From positions 310,001 through 374,000 of the forward strand of contig NZ_CANLBK010000003.1 in assembly GCF_947488835.1 (NCBI RefSeq): 64,000 nucleotides of DNA, written 5' to 3'. The stretch comes from an uncultured Marinobacter sp. (GTDB lineage Bacteria > Pseudomonadota > Gammaproteobacteria > Pseudomonadales > Oleiphilaceae). The translations under genes and the position numbers were made by a program. The notes below the pieces were generated by a model that saw only the letters and a program-made list of their open reading frames with translations, was not told where the DNA came from and did no database searches. Positions 1 to 8,278 of the stretch are shown here, piece by piece (position 1 is the first letter of the stretch; each line of letters starts with the position of its first letter).

Positions 1-29
1 TTATATGGAAAACTGCGCTGCGCGCGACA

Positions 30-1079
30 TCAGAAATACAGCTTCTGTTCCGGCTTATCTGATACTGGGCTCTGTTTGTCTTTAGACGTTTTGTCTGAAG
101 CCACCCGTGAAATCTGCTCTCCCACCATAGCCGGAATACCGTCCGCCTGGTCTACCGCCAGCTCTATCGCCTTGCGCTGAACCTCTACACCCGGGTGCTT
201 CAAGCGGAAGGCTTCAACCTCCTGAGTTACTTCTCGCCATAGGCGATCTCTGTCCTGCTGGCTGTAGTCTTCATGGGGGCGGTGAACTTCAAGCCACACT
301 TCACCTCCGGACATGCCCATTTTTACCGGCTTATTCACAATCTGGACCGACGTCCCTTTGCTCACCTGATAAACAAAGCGCGAGATGTCTTCGTTGTACA
401 TGCGAAAGCAGCCATGACTGACGGGCATTCCAACGCCAAACCGTTTGTTGGTGCCGTGAATCAGATACCCTTTCTCACTCAGCATAAGTGCGTGGGTTCC
501 TAACGGGTTATCCGGGCCAGGCGGAATCATGCGGGGGAGGAAATCACCAGAGGCTGCATGCTCGGCACGAATGCTCTCGGGGGGATACCACGCCGGTGCT
601 TCCAATGGCATGGTGACCTTTGCATCGGCCAGTGGGGATGGATTCTCGGAGGTGCCGACGCCCACCGGATAGACCTGCACACCATCTTCTGCAAAATAGT
701 AAAGCCGGTATTCCGCCAGGTTAATCACAATGCCTTCACGGCGGGCGTCCGGAATGATGTACTGGCGCGGCAGGGTGATATTGGTGCCTTCACCCGGGAG
801 CCAGGGATCGACGCCCGGATTGGCTTTCACCAATTCGAGATAGCCCATTGCAAGCTGGCTACCCACTTCGGCAAAGGTATCTTCGTACTGGGTGGTAAAC
901 ACGTCGAGCCGGCCCGCCAGATCCCCATTGATCTCGAACGTTGGTACACGGGGGCTACGATCCGTTGCCTGCACCGCCGCAGGCTGCTCTGGTGTGCTTT
1001 TTGGCTTTGCCGCCCACACTGGCTGAAAAGCCAGGCTTCCTGCTAGTAACGCCAGTACTGAATACGTTTTAAATCCCAT
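30..1079 (-). CDS. L,D-transpeptidase (ErfK/YbiS/YcfS/YnhG family)
   Basis: Periplasmic peptidoglycan-modifying enzyme of the YkuD family, which forms L,D (3-3) crosslinks or anchors lipoprotein to the wall. The predicted 349 aa product starts with a signal peptide (MGFKTYSVLALLAGS... to VWAA). A LysM-like stretch follows at about residues 70-110 (ending LPRQYIIP), then the YkuD catalytic domain with HGTN and the active-site motif SHGCFRM, whose Cys is the nucleophile. The reading frame is open for 40 codons further upstream, but the ATG at 1079 puts the signal peptide at the N-terminus and has a GGGG stretch just upstream; an ATG at 1088 is an alternative. A charged tail of about 50 residues follows the domain. 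Family assignment is firm; the precise substrate is not visible. Confidence 0.9.
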   Translation of the reverse strand: MGFKTYSVLALLAGSLAFQPVWAAKPKSTPEQPAAVQATDRSPRVPTFEINGDLAGRLDVFTTQYEDTFAEVGSQLAMGYLELVKANPGVDPWLPGEGTNITLPRQYIIPDARREGIVINLAEYRLYYFAEDGVQVYPVGVGTSENPSPLADAKVTMPLEAPAWYPPESIRAEHAASGDFLPRMIPPGPDNPLGTHALMLSEKGYLIHGTNKRFGVGMPVSHGCFRMYNEDISRFVYQVSKGTSVQIVNKPVKMGMSGGEVWLEVHRPHEDYSQQDRDRLWREVTQEVEAFRLKHPGVEVQRKAIELAVDQADGIPAMVGEQISRVASDKTSKDKQSPVSDKPEQKLYF

Positions 1080-1132
1080 AAACCCCATTCCAGATAAACC
1101 TGCTTCTTGGCATGCAGTGACAGCCGACACCC

Positions 1133-1702
1133 TCAGTAGTTCCAAACCACTGATGACAGCGTCACCACCGCCATAACTGCGAACAATATACTTGCACAAA
1201 CCCGGGCAGTTGCCAGCGGCAATCTGTCCATCAACCAGTGCCCCGCTATAATAACCGGTATATTGGCCAGCAACATCCCCGCTGTTGTACCGATAACAAC
1301 CCAGAGCGTCTCTGTATAGCGGGCCGCCAGAACAACCGTAGCTATCTGGGTCTTGTCACCAATCTCTGCGAGAAAGAACATCACCGTGGTTGCTGTGAAG
1401 GCGCCCATGCCCAGAAACCGTGAGCTTTCGCTGTCGTCTTTATCTGGCACCAACAGCCACAGGGCAATAACCACAAAGCTCACAGCGAGAATCCAGGGTA
1501 ACCAGGCATCAGGAATCCAGGCAGCCACCCAGGCTCCCAGCCAGGCCGAGAGGGCATGGTTCAGGATCGTCGCAATGAGTATGCCCATAATAATGGGAAA
1601 GCGCCGGGAGTAGCGGGCAACAAGGAAAAGCGAGAGTAGCTGGGTTTTGTCGCCAATTTCGGCAATGGCAACGGCTACTGTAGAAGTGAGAAATGCGTCC
1701 AT
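1133..1702 (-). CDS. TMEM165/GDT1 (UPF0016) family membrane protein, probable Mn2+ exporter
   Basis: Integral membrane protein of 189 aa with the family's duplicated architecture: two three-helix halves, each carrying the signature E-x-GDKTQ (AEIGDKTQLLSLFL near residue 15 and AEIGDKTQIATVVL near residue 113). These acidic motifs form the cation site; bacterial members such as Vibrio MneA export manganese. The gene is preceded by a yybP-ykoY riboswitch at about 1767-1887, a class known to sense Mn2+, which strongly supports a role in manganese homeostasis. The ATG at 1702 has a CGGAAG ribosome-binding site next to a hairpin arm, so translation may be controlled there. The role is inferred from family and riboswitch; the motifs are seen directly. 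Confidence 0.92.
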   Translation of the reverse strand: MDAFLTSTVAVAIAEIGDKTQLLSLFLVARYSRRFPIIMGILIATILNHALSAWLGAWVAAWIPDAWLPWILAVSFVVIALWLLVPDKDDSESSRFLGMGAFTATTVMFFLAEIGDKTQIATVVLAARYTETLWVVIGTTAGMLLANIPVIIAGHWLMDRLPLATARVCASILFAVMAVVTLSSVVWNY

Positions 1703-1766
1703 GGATTCTTCCGGGGCGGATAGTCAGACATGAGACAGCTCACCTTCCGCCCTTGGAGGTGAAACT
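1703..1766 (-). promoter_or_regulatory. expression platform of the Mn2+ riboswitch
   Basis: Between the aptamer and the ATG at 1702 the minus strand can fold GGGCGGA against TCCGCCC, with the ribosome-binding CGGAAG immediately after the second arm. There is no U-run after the hairpin, so control by masking translation initiation fits better than a classical terminator. A CACCTCC stretch upstream could also pair with the purine-rich arm as an alternative fold. Seen in the sequence; the mechanism is inferred. Confidence 0.5.
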
Positions 1767-1887
1767 GCCTCAGGTCTCGCCAATTTCACTGAAACCAAGT
1801 GAAACACGGTCGCCATGGGGATTGAGCCCCAAGTATGTTGACCACCGTCCGCGCCCGACATCGGTTGCGGAGGCTACTCCCCTGAAG
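1767..1887 (-). ncRNA. yybP-ykoY manganese riboswitch aptamer
   Basis: On the minus strand the conserved blocks of RF00080 occur in order: GGGGAGUAGCC, then GUCAACAUACUUGGGG, then GGCGAGACCUGAGG. The closing P1 helix pairs CUUCAGG at the 5' side with CCUGAGG at the 3' side, and internal stems such as UUUCACUUGG/UCAGUGAAA are visible. The element lies directly upstream of a UPF0016-family gene, a common genomic partner of this riboswitch. The class binds Mn2+ and turns on exporters when manganese is high. Block spacing and P1 pairing make a chance match unlikely. Confidence 0.93.
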
Positions 1888-1930
1888 AGTTGAGCTTATG
1901 CTAATCAATCACGCCGGGTATGGCAAACCA

Positions 1931-3325
1931 CTACGCCCGCATGCGCCAAACAGGCAGCACAGCCAGCGCTACAAATACAGCAACCAGCCACCAGGCCGCA
2001 TGGAACGCATTGATGGTGGGTACGCCGCCGCTGTGCTCACCGAACTCGATGGTCAGTGCCACAATATTCACGCCAAAAGCACCACCCAACTGGCGGGTAA
2101 AATTGATGGTGCTGGAGCCTGCGCCCAACTCTTCGGGTTTGAGTGGGTTCAGTGCGCCAATAGACAAGGATGGCAACATGAACCCTATCCCTATACGCCC
2201 AAATACGGTCCATAGCGCAAGCCAGCCAAACGCCAGAGTAAGGTTGGATAGCGCAAAGAGAATGGCTGATGATGCAAACATCGCCATGCCGAAAATAACC
2301 AGTTTACGTGCATCACCGCCACGGTCGGCGAGCTTTCCGGCCAGCGGGAATGTCATGCCCAAAACAATGCCCGCCGGCAGCATCAGCAGCCCCGCCTGGG
2401 TCGCTGTATAACCCAAGGCCGTTTGAACATAGAGCGGTATCAGGTAGGTGGAACCAAACAGCGCCAATCCCAGCGCCATCGCGCCCAGATTTGCATACAG
2501 GAAGCTGGGCTTACGCAGCAGGCTGACATTCACCAAGGGATGCTTTATGCGCTTTTCACGCATAACAAACAGGACCAGTAGCACCAGCGCCACCAACCCT
2601 TCGATGGCAACCCGAACTTCCTGACCGTCCAGATTTTGCAGGCGGTTCAGGGTATCAAGAGCAAACCCGATAGTTGCACCCAGCAACACCAGGCCGGGCA
2701 GATCAAACCGATAAGGCGCTGGTTTGGAGGCCGGCACCGGCAGGAATCTCAGCGCCATAAATACGCCAACGAAGGTGACCGGGACTGGTGCAAACATTAC
2801 AAAGCGCCAGTCCAGCTGATCCACCAGAAAGCCGCCCAGCACAGGCCCGAGTGCCGGTGCCAGTACCACGCCCATGCCATAGATCCCCATGGCCTGGCCG
2901 CGTTTATTTCGGGGGAATATGCGGAACACCAGGTACATGCCCATGGGCTGCATAAGGCCAGCCATGGCGCCCTGACCAATACGCGCAGCAATGAGCTGTT
3001 CCGGCGAACTGGCAAAACCGCCAACCACGGAAATCACCGTAAACGCTGCCATGGCAACCGCCAGGGTTTTGCGCACGCCAAAATGATCAAGCAGCCATGA
3101 AGACGCCAGCATGGTGGTGGTCATGGCCGCAATAAACCCGGTTGCGAGCCAGTGCACCATGCCTTGACGTATACCAAATTCCACCATGATTTCGTGAAGT
3201 GCCACATTCACTACAGTGGCACTCAACACGGTGGCAATGGTGCCCACCATTACCGTACAGACCGCTAGCCAACGCCAGTTATCGCCATAACGGGCCGTCA
3301 GCCCTGCTACTGAATTATCACTCAA
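1931..3325 (-). CDS. DHA2-type MFS multidrug efflux transporter (EmrB/QacA-like)
   Basis: Inner-membrane drug:H+ antiporter, 464 aa, rich in hydrophobic helices and consistent with the 14-helix DHA2 family. The loop after TM2 has the MFS motif A region (LDHFGVRKTLAVAM). Motif C-like GMGVVLAPALGPVLGGFLVD sits at about residues 150-170, typical of antiporters. No periplasmic adaptor (EmrA) gene is adjacent. It begins with TTG at 3325, only 4 nt after the stop of the MarR gene, so the two form one transcription unit. The substrate is unknown; the MarR partner suggests induction by a toxic phenolic or hydrophobic compound (inference). Confidence 0.85.
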   Translation of the reverse strand: MSDNSVAGLTARYGDNWRWLAVCTVMVGTIATVLSATVVNVALHEIMVEFGIRQGMVHWLATGFIAAMTTTMLASSWLLDHFGVRKTLAVAMAAFTVISVVGGFASSPEQLIAARIGQGAMAGLMQPMGMYLVFRIFPRNKRGQAMGIYGMGVVLAPALGPVLGGFLVDQLDWRFVMFAPVPVTFVGVFMALRFLPVPASKPAPYRFDLPGLVLLGATIGFALDTLNRLQNLDGQEVRVAIEGLVALVLLVLFVMREKRIKHPLVNVSLLRKPSFLYANLGAMALGLALFGSTYLIPLYVQTALGYTATQAGLLMLPAGIVLGMTFPLAGKLADRGGDARKLVIFGMAMFASSAILFALSNLTLAFGWLALWTVFGRIGIGFMLPSLSIGALNPLKPEELGAGSSTINFTRQLGGAFGVNIVALTIEFGEHSGGVPTINAFHAAWWLVAVFVALAVLPVWRMRA

Positions 3326-3329
3326 CGGA

Positions 3330-3755
3330 TTACTTCTGCTTTTCGCCGTTTTCCATGATTCTGTGGAACACCTTCAAGGCAACCGCAATATCGCCTTCAT
3401 CCACACCCTCAAGCATTTCGTCCCGCAGCAGGTTGGCACGGGCAGTGAGAACCTCCATGAATTCACGGCCAGGGTCGGTCAAGTGCAACCGGCGGGCTCT
3501 GCGATCGTTGGGGCAAGCCCGGCGCTCAATCAATTTCTGTTGTTCAAGGCTATCGAGCAGACGCACAAGCGTGGGATTTTCAATGGCCATCAATCCAGCC
3601 AATTCACGCTGGGTCAGGCCTTCGCCACCTTGCTGCAGATAAACCATGGTGGTCCATCGAGCCTGGGTGACGCCCAGGTCTTTGAGGCGTTCATCCAACA
3701 ATTTCCGCCAGCGGCGGGTTACTCGAGCGACGGCAAAAGGGAACTCATCTTTCAT
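3330..3755 (-). CDS. MarR-family transcriptional regulator
   Basis: A 141 aa winged-helix repressor. The central wHTH is recognisable: LGVTQARWTTMVYLQQGGEGLTQREL followed by the recognition helix and the wing region RRACPNDRRARRLHLTDPGREF, which contains the MarR signature D-x-R near residues 83-85. It is the first gene of a two-gene unit with the DHA2 efflux pump downstream (4 nt gap), the usual arrangement for a repressor of its own pump. The roughly 170 bp upstream region is AT-rich and would hold its operator. Ligand unknown. Confidence 0.9.
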   Translation of the reverse strand: MKDEFPFAVARVTRRWRKLLDERLKDLGVTQARWTTMVYLQQGGEGLTQRELAGLMAIENPTLVRLLDSLEQQKLIERRACPNDRRARRLHLTDPGREFMEVLTARANLLRDEMLEGVDEGDIAVALKVFHRIMENGEKQK

Positions 3756-3925
3756 TGTGACTACTCCGTTCCGGGGCCGGAATCGCGCTTCGCGTATCGT
3801 GCTGCGCCGGCCAACAGGCTTACATTACAGGAAAGCTACCAATAGTAAGCTAACAATTGGAATAAGAACAGATGTAAAAATAAAAACAAAATCGGAAAAC
3901 CTGAAATTTACTCAAAGCCCCTGGT

Positions 3926-5212
3926 TCAACCTGTGTGACGCAGGGATTCCTCGTTCATTTCCTCAACCTCCGGAGACTCACAAAACTCCGTATTCCGCGG
4001 ATCCAGCTCTGTCAGTACAGACGAGGTTTCCGGCATGGCTGGCACATAGTCTTCCTGATCTTCCACTGCTACGTCTTCTGTGTAGGTAATGCGCAGAGAT
4101 GTGACAATGGCAAGAACCAGCAGGAACCCGGCATTGCCCAGGAACAAGCCTTTTGGGCCCAGCAGGTTGATCAGTTCAGCCATCACGATGGGGCCAATCA
4201 CACTGCCAACGCCATAGCTGAGTAACAGCGTGGCGCTGGCCGCGACAATACGGGTGCTTTCCATGCGGTCATTGGTGATCGCAACGGAAATCGGGTAAAT
4301 CGTTGCCGAAAGGCCGGTAAACGCACCTACCAGGAGTGTGAGCTGCCATAGATTGTCGGCCCCGGTAAAACTGACGCCAACCGCTGCAAGTGCGGCAAAA
4401 AACACTACCCAGAACATTACACGGCGCCGGTCAAAGCGATCACACAGCCGCCCTAAAGGCCAGGCAAGTATCATGGCCGCTATAATGGCGCTGGCCATGA
4501 AGGTTGATGTTTTGGCGACATCTAGCCCCATCAAGGTCGCGTAAACCGGCCCCATGGCATAAAACCCACCAATGAGTACGCCACAGATCAGGGCACCGGC
4601 AACACCGGTAAACGACTCTCGGGCCAAGGTGAAAAAGGAGATACGCTGAACCTGCTCGATGATGGGAGCTTCCATACGGGTGAGCGACAGAGGGACCAGT
4701 GCCAGAGTCAGTAAAATCGCGGCGATGGAAAACGGCATGAAATTGGCGGGGTCACCCACGTTGATTATGAGCTGACCGCCCGCAGCAGAAAGGTAAAAAA
4801 TAATCTGATAGACCGCGAACATTGCCCCGCGATTGCTGTTGGTCGCTCGGCTGGAGAACCAACTTTCGATGACCACCAAAACGCCTGCGATGGTAAAACC
4901 TGAAAGCACCCGCAAGAGCGCCCAGAACACCATCGATATAGCCATCGGATACATCAATGACGTAACCGCCGCAATCGCCGCAAAAACTGCAAACGCGCGG
5001 ATATGCCCAACACGGCCGATAATATGGTGAACGTAAAGGGTGCCCAGAACAAAGCCAATGGAATAGCACACCAACACCCAGCCGATGATATCGGGTGAAA
5101 CCGATTCGATGCTCAGGCGAATGCCCAGCAACGTCATCAGAAATGCATTTCCGCTGACCAGCAAAACGATGCTCAAAAGGAGAGCAGAAAGAGAGGCGAC
5201 CATTCGGGTCAT
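3926..5212 (-). CDS. MFS transporter, YcaD-like
   Basis: A 428 aa twelve-helix inner-membrane carrier of the major facilitator superfamily. Motif A-like sequence (HHIIGRVGHIRAFAV) follows TM2, and a second copy (GRLCDRFDRRRVMFWVV) opens the C-terminal half. The conserved ESWFSSRAT in the middle of the first half resembles the YcaD branch. After the last helix there is a cytoplasmic acidic tail of about 55 residues (EDVAVEDQEDYVP...) that is longer than usual for the family. The gene is transcribed away from the WYL regulator and has its own promoter region. Substrate unknown. Confidence 0.8.
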   Translation of the reverse strand: MTRMVASLSALLLSIVLLVSGNAFLMTLLGIRLSIESVSPDIIGWVLVCYSIGFVLGTLYVHHIIGRVGHIRAFAVFAAIAAVTSLMYPMAISMVFWALLRVLSGFTIAGVLVVIESWFSSRATNSNRGAMFAVYQIIFYLSAAGGQLIINVGDPANFMPFSIAAILLTLALVPLSLTRMEAPIIEQVQRISFFTLARESFTGVAGALICGVLIGGFYAMGPVYATLMGLDVAKTSTFMASAIIAAMILAWPLGRLCDRFDRRRVMFWVVFFAALAAVGVSFTGADNLWQLTLLVGAFTGLSATIYPISVAITNDRMESTRIVAASATLLLSYGVGSVIGPIVMAELINLLGPKGLFLGNAGFLLVLAIVTSLRITYTEDVAVEDQEDYVPAMPETSSVLTELDPRNTEFCESPEVEEMNEESLRHTG

Positions 5213-5392
5213 GGCGGAAACTCCGGGCGTTCTAACAGGCTATTACAGCAGCCCTTAGCGGGCATGACTACTAAGCACTTCCCGAAGCGGGAAAAAGCCT
5301 CGGAGCGCAGCAAACTGGGGCCACCGCGCTGTTTCACAGAGTTTTACATTAATGCGCCGTAACAGACCCGCAAGTCCATAGGAGGTAACATC

Positions 5393-5405
5393 AATAATCA
5401 TTATT
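5393..5405. promoter_or_regulatory. AT-rich palindrome upstream of the WYL regulator
   Basis: A perfect 13 bp palindrome, AATAATCATTATT, lies between a strong GGAGG Shine-Dalgarno-like site (5381-5385) and the first ATG of the WYL regulator (5430). It could be an autoregulatory operator. No protein-binding evidence is available from sequence. Confidence 0.3.
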
Positions 5406-5429
5406 CAACGAACCCGTGAGCGCCTGGTT

Positions 5430-6332
5430 ATGAAAAAAACGGACTGGCCCATCCGATGGGATTTGCTGCTTCGCTACCGTCTCATCGAAACCATCGCACT
5501 GTGGGAAGGTCGCCTGACGACAAATCACATCTGCCACAGCTTTGGTATTGGTAGGCAGCAGGCATCCAAGGATATAAACACATACCTGCGTGAACTCGCC
5601 CCGGGCAACCTTGTTTATGACCGCCATCTAAAGGGCTATGTGCCGGCTCCCCGTTACCAGCCAGTCGTGACCCGCGGGCATGTCAGCGAGTATCTGGATA
5701 TACTGGCACGCCAGCAAAACCTCAGCAGTACATTTGAAGCCCTGGACATCGGTTTGCCAGACAGCACCGTTGTATACAGCCCTAACCGCGTCATTGCACC
5801 CGAAACCATGCGCGCTGTCGTAACGGCAACACGGTATGGCAGGCAACTCCGGGCCAGCTACTCTTCCCTGAGCCGCCCCGAAGCCGTTGAAGGCATTCTT
5901 GAGCCGCACACGCTGGTGTGCACAGGCAATAACTGGCACCTGCGCGCCTGGTGCGACTCCAACCGGGAGTTCCGGGATTTTGCCCTCAGCCGTTTCCACG
6001 CAGCACCTGTGGCCCTGCGGCAAAAGGCGAAACATTCTGTGCAGCAGGATGAAGACTGGAACCGCACGGTTACCATGTCCATCTCCCCGGATCACCGCCT
6101 GACCGAAGCTCAGCAAAAAATCATCGCGCTGGACTATGGCATGGAACATGGCCGCCTGGACGTTGAGACCCGCGCCGCTCTTGCACCCTATGTGCTATCG
6201 CGCCTGGGAATCACGCTCGACAATTACCATCCGGACCCACTCGTTCAGCAACTTGAGCTGACCAATCCGGACCACCTCGGATTTGGCAGCAAACGTGAAC
6301 GCGCCCTGAAAGCCGTAGCTGGCCTCCGCTAA
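5430..6332 (+). CDS. WYL-domain transcriptional regulator (CapW/BrxR-like architecture)
   Basis: A 300 aa DNA-binding protein. The N-terminal 85 residues contain a winged helix (HICHSFGIGRQQASKDINTYL). A WYL sensor domain follows at about 120-205, with LEPHTLVCTGNNWHLRAWC and the FRDFALSRF strand typical of the family. The C-terminal WCX-like region runs to the end. Related proteins repress phage-defence operons, and WYL domains are known or proposed to bind nucleic-acid ligands. No defence genes lie nearby; instead a secreted nuclease follows after 16 nt. The first ATG is 45 nt downstream of a strong GGAGG site, so the true start may be a non-standard codon upstream. Target genes unknown. 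Confidence 0.85.
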   Translation: MKKTDWPIRWDLLLRYRLIETIALWEGRLTTNHICHSFGIGRQQASKDINTYLRELAPGNLVYDRHLKGYVPAPRYQPVVTRGHVSEYLDILARQQNLSSTFEALDIGLPDSTVVYSPNRVIAPETMRAVVTATRYGRQLRASYSSLSRPEAVEGILEPHTLVCTGNNWHLRAWCDSNREFRDFALSRFHAAPVALRQKAKHSVQQDEDWNRTVTMSISPDHRLTEAQQKIIALDYGMEHGRLDVETRAALAPYVLSRLGITLDNYHPDPLVQQLELTNPDHLGFGSKRERALKAVAGLR

Positions 6333-6348
6333 CCGTTAAGCGAGCAGT

Positions 6349-8112
6349 GTGAACTCAAGCATCGGGAATGTTGGTGCCTTAATTTTTATTCTGGCACTGC
6401 TGCCGGCCTCTCAGGTATTGGCTGCCACTTCTTGTGGCAGTCCGGCAACGCCGATTTCCGAAATTCAGGGCCGAGGCGATAGCTCCCCACTGATCGGCCA
6501 CAGGGTTACCGTTGAGGGTGTGCTCACTCTCGATGCTCGCATGAAAGGCGGTTTTACCGGCTTTTACTTGCAGCAAGCGGATGCTGAGACCGACGGAAAC
6601 CCTGAAACATCAGAAGCCCTGTTTGTTTATACCCGCAAGAAAACCGGCACACCCGGTGAGCGCCTTCGAGTGACCGGCACCGTAAAAGAATTCCACGGCC
6701 TGACTGAGCTGGTTAACATAAAAGCCATACAGTCTTGCGGCCCCGCAGGGCTTCCTGAAGCTCAGGTTTTATCTCTGTTACAGCCGGCTGCCTTCGAGTC
6801 TTTGGAAAGCATGCGCGTTCGTATAGCCCAGCCTATGACCATCATTGATTCCTGGAATCTCGCCCATTATGGCGAGCTGACCCTGGCTGTTAGCGATCAG
6901 GTTGTACCAACAGAATATCAGGAGCCTGGGCCCAAGGCGGCAGCGGATGCGGCACGTAATCAGCGGCAGAGATTGCTGCTGGATGATGGCCGCGGCGTGC
7001 GCCAACCGACACCGATTCCCTGGCCCCCAGGAGGGTTAACGGGCACAAGCACCATCCGCAGTGGCGATAGCGTCCATGATATCGCCGGTATTCTCGATTA
7101 CCGGTTCGGAGCCTGGAGAATACAGCCCGAACGCCCTCCGATCTTCAGCACGGTGAACATTCGCCCTTTGGCTCCGCCACGGCCAGACACCCCGCATATC
7201 CGGGTAATGACCATGAACCTTGAAAATTACTTCAATGGTGATGGTGAAGGCGATGGTTTTCCCACTACACGGGGTGCGCCAACCACCAAGGCTTACAAAT
7301 TCCAGCATAAGCGGCTGGTAGAAGCGCTACAACAGCCAAACCCAGACATACTGGCGGTCACAGAGCTGGAAAACGACGGTTACAGTGAGACCAGCGCGAT
7401 AGCGCAGCTGACCCGAGCCCTCGGCCCTGATTGGTCTTTTATTGCGACCCCAGGCGCTGACGGTAGCGACCAGATACGCACGGGCTTGCTGTACCGCCAT
7501 GACCGCGTTATAGCCGAAGGGCAACCCGAACGCCTGACCAACGGGCTGTTCAGTAAACAGGGCCGGCCGCCATTAATGCAGGCGTTCAGGCCCAGGAGCA
7601 AACACTCTTCCATTCAAATAGTAGTGCCACACCTGAAATCTAAATCCTGCCGAGGTGCTAAAGGCAAAAACCAGGACACGAATGATGGGCAGGGCTGTTA
7701 CGCTCATCGTCGCTCAGAGGCTGCACAAGCCCTAGTGCAATGGCTTAAGCAGTTACCGAAAACGTCTGCTCATGTCGGCACCCTGATTACCGGCGACCTG
7801 AATAGTTATTACAAAGAAGCGCCGCTGAACACCCTGAAGCTTGCCGGGTTCACCAGCATGGTGCATCACTTTCATCCATGCTCTGCACAGCAGTGCGATC
7901 ATTACACCTTCAGGTACAAGGGCGAGAGGGGCTCATTGGATTACGCGCTTGCCTCATCGTCACTCGTACCTCGAGTACTCAACGCCAGCACCTGGGCCAT
8001 CAACGCCGACGAACCACGGGCCATCGGTTACAAATCTAATTTGCCGGGCACTACTGCATTGCCCTGGCGCTCTTCAGATCATAATCCAGTGATTATCGAT
8101 ATCCGGTTCTAA
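6349..8112 (+). CDS. secreted endonuclease/exonuclease/phosphatase-family nuclease (ExeM/NucH-like)
   Basis: A 587 aa exported enzyme. It starts with GTG and a signal peptide (ALIFILALLPASQVLAA). An OB-fold/YhcR-like domain follows at about 30-150 (VEGVLTLDARMKGGFTGFYLQ). The C-terminal EEP catalytic domain, about residues 280-587, carries the metal and catalytic motifs VMTMNLENYF, LAVTELENDG, TGDLNSYY and the terminal SSDHNPVIIDI. Marine ExeM-type proteins degrade extracellular DNA for phosphorus and carbon or remodel biofilms. It begins 16 nt after the WYL regulator on the same strand, so co-transcription is likely. No C-terminal membrane anchor or rhombosortase tail is visible. Confidence 0.87.
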   Translation: MNSSIGNVGALIFILALLPASQVLAATSCGSPATPISEIQGRGDSSPLIGHRVTVEGVLTLDARMKGGFTGFYLQQADAETDGNPETSEALFVYTRKKTGTPGERLRVTGTVKEFHGLTELVNIKAIQSCGPAGLPEAQVLSLLQPAAFESLESMRVRIAQPMTIIDSWNLAHYGELTLAVSDQVVPTEYQEPGPKAAADAARNQRQRLLLDDGRGVRQPTPIPWPPGGLTGTSTIRSGDSVHDIAGILDYRFGAWRIQPERPPIFSTVNIRPLAPPRPDTPHIRVMTMNLENYFNGDGEGDGFPTTRGAPTTKAYKFQHKRLVEALQQPNPDILAVTELENDGYSETSAIAQLTRALGPDWSFIATPGADGSDQIRTGLLYRHDRVIAEGQPERLTNGLFSKQGRPPLMQAFRPRSKHSSIQIVVPHLKSKSCRGAKGKNQDTNDGQGCYAHRRSEAAQALVQWLKQLPKTSAHVGTLITGDLNSYYKEAPLNTLKLAGFTSMVHHFHPCSAQQCDHYTFRYKGERGSLDYALASSSLVPRVLNASTWAINADEPRAIGYKSNLPGTTALPWRSSDHNPVIIDIRF

Positions 8113-8278
8113 TCCCTTCCTCATATTCCTGAAGGATTCCGCTGATATACCCACCAATTGGCCTGTCGCCCCTCTTGACGCGTCATTGAAGTCATGGGGG
8201 CAGAGTGCTGCAAAGGTCATAATCAAAGCCAGCATTCAGAATGACTGACAACAAGAACAGCGGATAACAAGGATTACC

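Noticed and set aside
5285..5310. TTCCCG-AAG-CGGGAA hairpin as a terminator
   Set aside because: Followed by A rather than T on the plus strand, and preceded by the T-run on the minus strand; no gene ends there.
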